A stretch of DNA of 64,000 nucleotides from Spirodela intermedia (taxonomy: Eukaryota; Streptophyta; Magnoliopsida; Alismatales; Araceae): contig LR746270.1 of assembly GCA_902729315.2 (NCBI GenBank), forward strand, positions 4,528,221 through 4,592,220. Direction: 5' to 3'. Under the pieces are notes generated by a model. The model ran no database searches. It saw nothing but the letters and a program-made list of their open reading frames with translations, and was not told the origin of the DNA. The position numbers were made by a program, and so were the translations under genes. Shown piece after piece: positions 1-8,871 of this stretch; position 1 is the stretch's first letter; each line of letters starts with the position of its first letter.

Positions 1-957
1 CAAGGTAATCTGGAGCCATCTAAGAACTAATCGGTGTAGAGTTACATGGCATGATTCTACAACGCAGGGTGTCTATCAGAGCTGTGAAATTTTTAACTTT
101 CATAAGGGTATCTATTGACAATTACTGGAGGATTCCTGGGAAACGAATCCTCAAGGAAATCCAATGAGCAGTAGAAGTCTTTTGGATTGCGTCTGAAAAT
201 GATCCTGAAAATATGCCTTCGGCCAAAAGTCATATCCTGATTCCGCAGCTGCTTCGTTGTTTGAATCTTGCGACAAATGATGAATAGGAAAAATATTTTT
301 TATAAATAAAAAATCTGTCCTATGTTCTTGCTGAGATACACTCACTTCGAATCAGTGTCATAGCATGATTGCCTCACTAGGATGGGCTAAAGCAATCCAA
401 GAACTGGTGCCTTCATAGGCATCTTACACCAGTCGTTTACATAGACTAATTGTTGAAGGTCTGTCCATAAATGCGACAGCCATTCGTGAAGTACTTTCAG
501 TGCAATGAGTTTTTCGGTTCATGTTTTAAATTATACGCCATTAGAGGTCGCAGACATGGATGAAATTCGCCATTAAGGATAGCGGAAGGAATAGAATTCA
601 GATTTACGGGGCTTACTCCGGATACGTTTAATCAATTCGGGTGAAAAAAGGAATCAACAGCGCGAACATTCGTTGGGAAAAGGAAACGGTATAAATCACG
701 GGTGAAAACATCGATTCAACCAGATGAAGTCGGAATCGAACGAAGGGAGGCGGGTACGAAAACATGGATGCTATCAATGTCAAAGTAGGCTCGAACAACT
801 GTAACAAGTCAGCATCTAACGCTTTAGCAAGAAGATCATAAAAGATGGGAGACAAGAATGGATGAGAGAACAAAGAAACAAAAGATGAAATGCACCAGAG
901 GAAAAGCGGAGATCAAACGATAGAAGAAGCGGAAACATGGATGAACAAAAGGCTTAC
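1..957 (-). other. Intron 1 of the WOX13-like gene (partial)
   Basis: This lies downstream (minus strand) of a strong GTAAGC donor at 951-957. I searched both strands for the WOX homeodomain exon and did not find it, so the intron is at least 957 bp long and the remaining exons lie off the left edge. The sequence is of mixed composition and holds only short open frames that resemble nothing I know. Confidence 0.6.
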
Positions 958-1204
958 CGTAGATGGCCTTGTGCATTTCGACGAGCTGCTGACAGATGGT
1001 AGCGTAGACGGAGATCTGCTTACGGAGGACCTCCATCTGCTCGTCAGTCATCACCCTAAAGTGGAACACTCCCTGCGCCATTCCTTCTCCTCCCGACGAC
1101 CCCACTCCAAATCCGCTGCCGCCTCCCCCTCCCCCTACTCCGAACTCCGTGTCCTCTTCCGCCTCCTCAACAATGGCGCCACAAGCACCGTGCTCCCTCG
1201 CCAT
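958..1204 (-). CDS. WOX13: WUSCHEL-related homeobox protein, WOX13 clade, exon 1 (partial gene)
   Basis: WOX13-clade proteins are nuclear homeodomain transcription factors of the ancient WOX branch. This exon encodes about 82 residues: an acidic and Gly-rich start, then the block VMTDEQMEVLRKQISVYAT and ICQQLVEMHKA, which is the diagnostic N-terminal signature of WOX13/WOX14. The frame ends at a clean donor (ATCTACG|GTAAGCC). I chose the ATG at 1204 because it gives an N-terminus of about 50 residues before the signature, as usual for the clade. An in-frame ATG at 1429 would add 75 residues of low-complexity Leu/Ser/Pro sequence translated from a (GA)n leader, which I take as untranslated. 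The homeodomain is not in the window, so clade membership rests on this block alone. Confidence 0.82.
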
Positions 1205-2300
1205 CCTCCTCCCCCTCCTGCCGTCTTCATCCGTCAAAACTCGTCTCTCCCACTCATTGACGCTGCTGCCTGCACATGCGGAAGAAGAGCACACCCAGTA
1301 CCTAGAGAGAGAGGGACAGGGAAAGAGGGGGAGAGAGAGAGAGAGGGGCAAGCACGCGCGCGAACGGGGACAGGGAAGATTCGCCTGGCAGATTCTCTTT
1401 CCATAAACGAGAAATTGAAACGGTCGCATTAACCAAATGACCGGATCGTTGTACCCGACTATCGATAATCACCGCTTTACGCCCCACACCGCGAGTATCC
1501 AATAATAAGACGCCACGTCAGGATAAGACATCACGCTCCATTCGTCACCAACCGAGGTCAGCAATCGTCACTGTCGCAATACGGGGATAGCACCAATCTA
1601 AGAGGATTTTGACTTCGTCAATACACACGTGGATTCTCAGCTTTTATAAGGCCAGCCAAAATTTCGTTGTTCCCACGTGGTGTGGGCCCCACAAGCCGGC
1701 CCCCTTTCTTTTTCAAATTATTATCGGCCCGTTTCAGTCTTATTATTAAATAACGGAGAAATATCCCCCCCGTATTCTGACCAGCCGCGTCAAATTTCCT
1801 TTTTTTCCTCCTTAAAAAACATATTCTACTAAGGACTATCAATAGCAATAAATTTAACGCGACGTTGACCATAAATGATGATTCCCGAAGTCAGAATTGG
1901 ACCTCGATGAAGGAGAGGATCTTGCGACGAGGAAAATGGGCTCCGGAGGCAAACCCAAATATGGACTATATTCAGGCCGGCCCAAGTATAGACCCCACCC
2001 ATAGGGCCACGTCACGCCAGCCTCCTACTGACGTGGAACACGCATCCCATCCACAGTGGAGAAATATCCAAGTCGACAACGTCGTCACTCATTTAGGCGC
2101 CTCCCTCTCCCCGCTCCCTCGGCACGTGTCGGGGACCTACGGATCTGCGGCGTGAGAGAGATAAGAAGCCGCGTTGTCACGACCAAGTGACTCGAGGTTT
2201 CCCATGGAAATGCCGCCGGTTATTCATCTGGGTCGCAGGTTTCCCAACTGTCAGCGCTGGCGGAGCTCTGCCAGATCCCCCGCGGACAGCTAAATATCTC
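1205..2300 (-). promoter_or_regulatory. WOX13-like leader and promoter with three G-boxes
   Basis: The region upstream of the WOX13-like start holds a (GA)n leader tract near 1305-1347 and a TATA-like word (CTTATAAAAG, minus strand, 1641-1650). CACGTG G-boxes lie at 1626-1631, 1674-1679 and 2123-2128. A GTGGGCCCCAC site II/TCP-type word lies near 1680-1692. The 1626 G-box would fall downstream of the TATA word, within or near the start of the transcript. Function is inferred from motifs only. Confidence 0.45.
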
Positions 2301-3059
2301 CCTCTATGAACGTATATTATATTAATATATATATATAGAGAGAGAGAAAGAGGGGGGGGGGAGAAATATCTGCACGATTCGTGGGCGGGAGAGGGTTATT
2401 GGAATGCGTATTATAAGCAATAAATGGAATGGACAGGAAGAAATACGCCACCTGCAACAAATGTGGGACCCGCACGTTCAGATCCGCCAGCTATCGTCCG
2501 CTTTTAAGGCGAGGGCCCCCACGGCCGAATGGTCAGAGGACGGGGGGTCCTCCAGAACCGGAACAGACTCCACTGAGAATTGGCCTGAGATGGACCACAA
2601 GCTTTGGGTACAAAGAAAAAGAGCTAGCTAATGGGCTCACCGAGCTCCTCACACGGCCAAGGACCAAACGGGCGTCTCTGCACCGGGCGTTGCTTCAGAT
2701 TAAAAGCGCTGGAAAGGCTGGACGAGCCTTGGGATTGTCCGATCTTCTATACGTTCCCACTGATGATGATGATGGTTTCAGGTAAGAAAAAAGCTTAAAT
2801 ACGAGAACTACTCCAGGGATCCAGAAGATAATGGGCAAGAACAGAGCCTGTCAGCAGGGAAGAATCTACTTGGATTGAAGAGATTTTGTTTGGTTCGGTG
2901 CAATAGCCACAGAAGAAGGTATGGAACCAGGCAGAGCACATCAAAAGAGAAAGAAGCCCAAGAAAAAGAAAAAATACAGTCGATGTCTCCCCGGGGACAT
3001 CATATTTTTTTCGAGGGAGGGAGCTAAAACATTAGTTCCTACCGCGAGGTTTCTCCGGC
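2301..3059. other. Intergenic region between WOX13-like promoter and HMGB 3' end
   Basis: It contains a (TA)n-(GA)n-(G)n microsatellite at about 2322-2362 and short open frames of 60-120 codons on the plus strand. Those frames have no recognisable domain and no flanking gene structure. The right part (about 2880-3059) is probably HMGB 3' UTR on the minus strand. Confidence 0.5.
2322..2362. repeat. Compound (TA)n(GA)n(G)n microsatellite
   Basis: An alternating TA tract runs directly into a GA tract and then a run of G residues. It is a simple-sequence repeat without coding potential. Confidence 0.8.
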
Positions 3060-4248
3060 TCACTCTTCGTCTTCTTCCTGCAGAGGATAATGGGAACGGA
3101 CGAATGGTCACGGGCCAGTAGATCATGGGGGGAATTCGAGGTAACATGAAGGCAGTAGATCCAGCCAAAAATAGATTTGATTAGGATCAGATGAAGGATG
3201 ATGATTACCTCGCCACTCTCGTCGTCTTCGTCGTCGTTTACCTCAGACCTGGACTTGTCAGACTCGTTCTCTTCCTCCGCAGTGCTCTTCGCACCCTATT
3301 ATTCAACATAAACATTCAATATGTGGCTACATGGGGGACAATCATGGCAGCGAAATATAGCAATCGAAACACAACGGTCGAAGGGGAGAGGGATCGGCGG
3401 GCACCTTCTTATTGTAGTCCGCCATGACCTTTTGGAAGTCGGCTTTCCGCTTGTTTGCCTTACTGACATAGGGAGCCTTCTCCTGTAGTTCGCGAGACAC
3501 GAGAAGTCATGGAATTAGTGAATAACCATCGACGGACTGCCTGAAATCATGTCACAGCCATCGTCTGAGAATAGACTTACAGCCTCAGTCAAGCTTTTCC
3601 ACTTTGCCCCGCCAGCCTTACCGACCTGTCGTGTGGCACAATGGAATAAATCTCGTCAGGAGAATATCAGAAAACAAAACGCACGCACCAAAACCACAGA
3701 TATTAAAGATCAAAGATATGGAGATAATAACGCTGAAGTGCGAAGATAGAAGCCTTACAGCAGCAACGGACTTGTTTTCTGGGTTCTTCTCCTGAAACTG
3801 CTTCCTAAATTCCTCCCTTCATTTGCAAAAATATGTGGTGAACCAGTAGTCAGAAATATAAGGGAAAATCATGTTCAGACTTAGAAAATATCTAGAACGT
3901 ATAATTTAAAAATCATGTTGATAAGGATGTAATTATACATGAAAACGAAGAAGGCACTCGCAGGCCTCTTCGGTCTGTTGGGATCCTTAGCCGCCTTCTT
4001 TGCTGGCTTCTTGCTGGCAGCCCGTTCAGATCCCTTCCTCTTCACAGACAACCTAAATAAAAAAGCACCGGATCAGCTACTGTAACCCTAGATCTACCAT
4101 CCCAACCACTAGAGGAATTAACACAAGAAATAACAACGGAAAGAGCAGACTCCAAACACCAGCGATCTGTACACAGACAGCGACAACCAGCACAATCGTA
4201 CCTGCTATCAGCCTTCTTCGGCTCGGCCTTCGATTTTCCTCCCTTCAT
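3060..4248 (-). CDS. HMGB: HMGB-type high mobility group chromatin protein
   Basis: Plant HMGB proteins bend DNA without sequence specificity and act as chromatin architectural factors in the nucleus. Coding exons (minus): 4202-4248, 3939-4052, 3759-3816, 3581-3625, 3405-3482, 3209-3295 and 3060-3077. All join in frame at GT-AG sites and give 148 residues. The order is family-typical: a Lys-rich basic N-terminus (MKGGKSKAEPKKADSR), one HMG box at about residues 39-110 (PNRPKRPASAFFVFMEEFRK, then KSVAAVGKAGGAKW and APYVSKANKRKADF), and an acidic tail ending EEEDEE. The last coding exon has only 18 nt, encoding the end of the acidic tail and TGA. The size fits HMGB1-4 class proteins, but the exact orthologue is not resolved. 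The start is set by the MKGGKSK block just after a probable 5' UTR intron. Confidence 0.93.
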
Positions 4249-4915
4249 CGTGTAAACTGGAAGCAACAATCGAGATTAAATGAAAACCGACCAACAAGAG
4301 CGCCTACAAGCAAACAAAAAACGCGATCGGACGGGCCAGGATCGGGTCGTGCTTACCTTGGAGGAGAGGCCTGTATTAGGGCTTCAGAGACGGCGCAAGG
4401 AAGAGAACGAGTTCGTTCGGTTGGCGTGTTTAGAGCAGGGCGTGCGTTGGGCGGGCATAAGAAGGGCCCGTAGAGGAAGGAGAGGGGGGGGGGGGAATGG
4501 GGGGGGGGCCGTGGGCGTGGGCGTGGAGGGCGAAATTAAATTCCAAATGACGACGAGAGATGAAATCCGCGTTTGGGCGGGATTTAGAATACCCAGCGCC
4601 ACGTAAGCGATCCGCGTGATCCCCGCCAATTCGCCCCTCCTCCTCTCCCTCTCTCTCTCTCCTGCCGCCTCTCCTCCCTTGTGTTTCCTCTGTGCTTTCG
4701 TTCTCTCCTGTGGCTGGGCGCGGGCCCCACTGCCTTATCCTGCGCCGACGGTGGGGCCCGGACAAGTCTTCCCCATTCCTTTCCATCCTCCCACGCATAT
4801 AATGAGTGACTGGAGGGGGGCCCAAGCTATACACGGCCCAATGACATTCGGGCCACTTACATGCGGCCCATTAGATGTGAGACACAGAGATGCCGACTCC
4901 TACACGCGCAGCTAA
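4249..4915 (-). promoter_or_regulatory. HMGB leader, 5' UTR intron and promoter
   Basis: A probable 5' UTR intron spans about 4257-4356: donor GTAAGC next to CTCCAAG, and acceptor TTGCTTCCAG eight bases before the ATG. Upstream is a leader with long poly-G runs (4484-4508), then a pyrimidine-rich stretch. A cluster of GGCCCA/TGGGCC site II words lies at about 4725-4875. Such words are common in promoters of proliferation-linked plant genes, which fits an HMGB gene. Confidence 0.5.
4484..4508 (+). repeat. Two adjacent poly-G runs (about 12 and 10 G)
   Basis: Two long G homopolymers separated by three to four bases sit on the plus strand in the HMGB leader region, followed by GTGGGC repeats. 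The G-rich strand is the template for HMGB. Confidence 0.85.
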
Positions 4916-5057
4916 AACAGGGTAATAAGAGAAGAATAAAATGAAGTCAAACATTGGGATAAGATGAGGTAGTTTAACCAAATTGAGAACAGAAAATAAC
5001 AGTAGATTGAAGGTGGGTTTTTTTTTCTTCTTTTATTTTTTCTTTTTTTTTAATTGA

Positions 5058-5912
5058 CTACTGGCGGGAGCGGGAGTGGGCCCGGGAGGCCTCCTCGGGG
5101 GTAGAAGGGAAGAGCTCGACGTAGCGGGAGCCGATGGTCATCCTGTCCTTGTTCATCGCCCGCTTCGCCTCCTCCGCAGAGGGAAACTCCACGAAGGCCT
5201 CGCCAGTGGCCTTGCCGTCGGCGCGGAGGGCGATGTGGACCTTGTCCTCCGGGAGGTCAAAGCCGGCAAAGAAGTCAACGATGTCGGCGCGGGAGGCCGA
5301 AAAGGGGAGCCCCCTCAGCTTGAGGATCTCCGTGTACTCCATCTGGTGCTGGTCCTCCTGGCGGGGCCTCTTCGACGGCGGCGGCGGCGGCGGCGGGGAG
5401 CCGGCGGAGGCGCCGCGGTGGTGGTCGGTGGCGAGCTCGGCGGCGATGGCGTGGTAGTAGTCCTGCTTCTTGCAGCGGAAGACCTCAACGTAGCGGCGGC
5501 CCATGTTGAGGCGGTCTCTCTGGAGGGCGAGCTCGGCGTGGACAGGGGCGGCGAAGAGCACGAAGGCCTCGCCGGAGAAGCGGCCGCTCTTGTTGGTCAG
5601 CAGGCAGTCGACGACATCGAGGCCGGAGAAGAATCTGTAAATGTCAAGGTCGGTGCAGTTGAAAGGGAGGCCCCGGAGACGGACGATGGGGAAGGAGTAG
5701 GCGGCGGCGCCGCCGGGATATCCGGCGAGGGCGGTTGCATAGGTGGTGGTCTCCCTGGGGCCGTAGCTGCTGCTGGCATAAGAGGACTGGTAGGAGGAGG
5801 CGCCGCCGCCGCCGCCGCCGCCGCTCACTGCGAAGTAGGGATTCGATTCCATCATTCGTGGTCTCTTTGAGCCGACCTCATACCCGTCCAAAAAACTCCC
5901 GCTCCCCAACAT
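5058..5912 (-). CDS. hnRNP-H/F-like protein with two quasi-RRM domains
   Basis: This is a single uninterrupted coding exon of 284 residues. After a Gly/Ser/Tyr-rich N-terminus (residues 1-72) come two RNA-recognition domains of the qRRM type, at about 74-149 and 195-268. Both show the paired signatures LRGLPF near the start, GEAFV in the middle and RYVEVF/RYVELF at the end. A proline run and a basic KRPR stretch lie between them, and the C-terminus is Ser/Arg-rich. In hnRNP H/F this fold binds G-rich RNA and regulates splicing; that role here is inferred from the family. The coding sequence is strongly GC-biased with several GGC/GCC runs. The start fits the first ATG after a probable 5' UTR splice acceptor. 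The opposite-strand open frame over the same bases is a GC artefact. Confidence 0.9.
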   Translation of the reverse strand: MLGSGSFLDGYEVGSKRPRMMESNPYFAVSGGGGGGGASSYQSSYASSSYGPRETTTYATALAGYPGGAAAYSFPIVRLRGLPFNCTDLDIYRFFSGLDVVDCLLTNKSGRFSGEAFVLFAAPVHAELALQRDRLNMGRRYVEVFRCKKQDYYHAIAAELATDHHRGASAGSPPPPPPPSKRPRQEDQHQMEYTEILKLRGLPFSASRADIVDFFAGFDLPEDKVHIALRADGKATGEAFVEFPSAEEAKRAMNKDRMTIGSRYVELFPSTPEEASRAHSRSRQ

Positions 5913-5916
5913 TGCC

Positions 5917-7461
5917 CTTCACATTAGCCACCGTCCCAAGCCAAGAGGAAGAAAAAAAGAAGAAGAAAGCACCCCCCAACACTCAATCCCCATTCTGGTG
6001 AATAAACCCAATAAAATAAACAGAGATAAGACGATCCGCATGCATCCGTTTTGCTAAACAACTGATAGTATATTAATATGAAAGCAGGGAATTTCATAAG
6101 ACATGCATTAATTCACCCAAGAAATACGAAACTGCCAAATGGGTTACATTAAATCAGAAGCATCGGTTCATCGCAATAAGAGGATGTTTACAGAAGAGAA
6201 GTACTATGGTATGAAGAGCCTCTGGAATGCTGGCTAACTCAAAATGTACGTGCACCATAAACCTAGCAGTATTCAGGCCTAAAACTAATAGGGAAGATAA
6301 TGGGCGTGGCCTAACAGTAGAAGCATGGAAAAAAAGATGAGACTAACTGAGATAAAAATAGTGCATGGATCTGAGGAACAGATTCAGACCATGTTGCAGC
6401 ACTGTAGAAATGATCTATGACCAACAAAAAACATTGTACAGGCAAGGGGGGGGTTTTTACTCCAGTTTAAGTGAACCTATGTGGAAAATATGGATTCGGT
6501 CACACAACTTTGACTTCATTTGCAATTTTATATGCAGTAATATTGTTCCACCCGTTAAATAATGTTTTTTCTATATCAAAATACAGTTAACCTATGAGTG
6601 TTACACTGGATGCTATGGAAAATCTTCAACCTGCATTAGGGTTTGAAATAAAGGCGTTAAAGAACTTAGGGACCACAAACGCAAAATAAATAAAATGGCT
6701 ATTCTTTGGACAATATACCTTAGAGAAAAAGGGGAAACAAATAGCAATCCTCTAGAGTTCAGTGTAGAATTCTAAACAGCAGATATTTCTGAGTCTCTGG
6801 ATACTGTTAGTCTAAGTAATAGGCAACGAAGCCTTCTAACGCTATGAGTAGAAGAACGTGGTCCCCATCAGTGCGAAGGCAACGAAGCCTTCTAACGCCA
6901 TGGGCGTCTTAAAATCGTTATTCTAGGAACTATGGCAATGTAGAGCTTTAAAGGCAAGTCCAAGCTAATAGAAGTACGATACAACTATGCATCATGTCAC
7001 ATAATCCCGTAAAACCTTCGCTGCGATCTGCGTTATCTTTTTTTCGCCAAACTCAAAAATTTCTCTGCCAGTTTAATTCAACAAAAAACAACAATGGCGA
7101 CTATCACTTCCATAGTATGGCAGATCCAAAAACTCACCCATAGCTTCAGGCAGTCGGTCCTTAAGTCATTAACTCTAAAGGACCACTTGTAAAACGCAAA
7201 TCACAGAAGAAGCCATGAAATCATCCACGTTCCCACATAATTTGGGATGTTGATTTTTATGCCAAAAAATTTACGATTCAATGACCTAAGTTCAACGGTA
7301 TAGTTTGGGTTGAGCGTTTGAACCAACGACGAATTAGAGCAGAACGAAAACTACACAACCCTAGGCACAGCAAACGCTCCGAGAAATCCAAAAATCAATA
7401 ATTAAGAACTTTCAACGCAGAAAACTGAGAGAATTGAGATAAAAACAGCTCTCCAACTTAC
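5917..7461 (-). other. Probable 5' UTR intron of the hnRNP-H-like gene
   Basis: On the minus strand a consensus donor (GTAAGTT) lies at 7455-7461 after an AGGGG exon end. A pyrimidine-rich acceptor zone ends a few bases before the ATG at 5912. The ~1.5-kb interval has no coding signature. It holds a 26-bp near-perfect direct repeat (6821-6846 and 6877-6902). No mature mRNA was seen, so this is inferred from splice-site quality. Confidence 0.5.
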
Positions 7462-7740
7462 CCCCTAGAGCCGTACACGCTCATCGCTTCTCCCCCTTTG
7501 CCGCACGCAGAGAAGGACGATGATCCTCACCAGAGGAAGAGACGAAACGTCCAAGCAACAAACGGGACAACTCCTGAAGAACAAAGAGAATATAGAACAA
7601 TCAATCATCTCCGTATTCAAAGCAATCGAGAGGGCGGGGAGGGCCTTTCTGGAGGAAACCCTAACCTGAAGGCTGTTCGTCTAAGATCGAGAAGAAAAAG
7701 GGGGAACCGGCAATTGAACTACGCTGCTGCAGTACGACCT

Positions 7741-7750
7741 CATTTTATAG
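7741..7750 (-). promoter_or_regulatory. Candidate TATA box of the hnRNP-H-like gene
   Basis: The minus-strand word CTATAAAATG lies about 280 bp upstream of the inferred 5' UTR donor. That spacing fits a 5' UTR first exon beginning near 7715. GGCCCA-type words follow upstream at 7880-7945. Confidence 0.5.
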
Positions 7751-8871
7751 GCTCGTCTGGTGTCCAAACTTGGTTCAAATGACCTAAATATCCCTCTCAA
7801 CAGTAGCTATCAATGTAGGGCTATTAACATCATTTACTGACATAAACGGCCATAAGCCGCCACGTATCAAGCTCTTAAGCCTGGCCCCACCGGACGAGTT
7901 TTAAATGGGCCTGGGCCACACCATAGCCCATAGCTAATTAATGGGCCTACATCTGTCGGTGGCCTTAGGCTTCTGATTTATCTTATTTTAAAACCTTAGA
8001 AACATAAAAATAAATTTTAATATTAATTTTCGTCAACTTTTTCTGCGGATTACAAAAGAGCAGTAGAATGCTCCATTTGGTCACGAGGCTGGAACTCGGC
8101 AGGCGTTGACTTAGGTCTGAGGGGTCGCCGCCTCCTTCCTCTCCCCCTTCGCAGGGCTAGAGGTGATGAATTCCACGAGAGTTGACACTTCCAGAGTGAG
8201 GGAGACTGAAGACGACGAAGAAGAAGGTGAAACCTTTCTCAGGGAGGAGGGGGACTCGGAGGTTTTGTTTGAGCAGGCTGTCATGGAGGAGGAGGAGGGG
8301 GTGGAATCTCTTGCTGGCAGTTGGCGCCATGGGGGGCTCTCCTCGTGCTAAAAACGCGGGCCAGGGAGGAGGAGGAGGGAGAGAAATGGAAATCGCCACT
8401 GATCTTTTTAGGGTAGCTGGTTGTATTTCTGGGGCGGAATTTGTTTGCCGCGGTGGGTATTTTGATGACTTGGGCAGCTGAAGCAGCCCCCCCCCCCCCC
8501 CCCTTTTCTTGGTTCTTTCTGTTGGGTCCGTTGCCGCTGAGTTCCTGCTTCTTCTCCTTCTTCTTCCCTCATTTCTCCCCATTCCCTCCAAGGTTCTCCC
8601 TTCTCTCTCTCTCTGTTCACGGGTTCTGGGTCATAATCTCTAACGCCCTACGCTGACATAATTGGCCGCTTTCATTTCCTACTGGTCCGATCTGCTCGGG
8701 GCAGTCGCTGGAAAGGAAGGGGAACAGTAGCTAAAGAAGGGGGGTGGGGGTTCGCCTGTGTTTTTCTCTCGTTCTTGAGTCGTCGAGAACAATGTGGGGA
8801 GGAGGAGCCGGTTCCCCCCGGCCGCTCCTCTCCACCTTCCATCTCTGAGCCATCGCATACGGTCGGGGAAG
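7751..8871. other. Divergent intergenic region between the RRM gene and the RLCK gene
   Basis: This is a promoter-like region shared by two divergent genes. The left part has GGCCCA words. The right part (8100-8871) is GC- and pyrimidine-rich and probably includes the RLCK leader. A 17-base poly-C run is at 8487-8503. Open frames here are compositionally biased and do not resemble proteins. Confidence 0.45.
8487..8503 (+). repeat. Poly-C homopolymer (17 C)
   Basis: A run of seventeen C residues lies in the RLCK upstream region; it is likely unstable and error-prone. Confidence 0.9.

Noticed and set aside
1205-1429. 75-codon N-terminal extension of the WOX13-like protein
   Set aside because: It is in frame but translates a (GA)n leader into low-complexity Leu/Ser/Pro sequence, unlike known WOX13 N-termini.
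2404-2785. Two overlapping plus-strand open frames with a CNKCGTRTF phrase that hints at a zinc knuckle
   Set aside because: A single CxxC is not enough for a domain. There is no second pair, no splice structure and no conservation I can recall.
5076-5870. Long plus-strand open frame of 264 codons
   Set aside because: It is antisense to the two-RRM gene, built from GC-biased codons (runs of R, G, A), with no domain; an artefact of GC-rich coding DNA.
8157-8591. 144-codon minus-strand open frame crossing the poly-C run
   Set aside because: Its length depends on the reading of a homopolymer, the composition is Arg/Gly/Pro-rich, and it overlaps the promoter of the RLCK gene.
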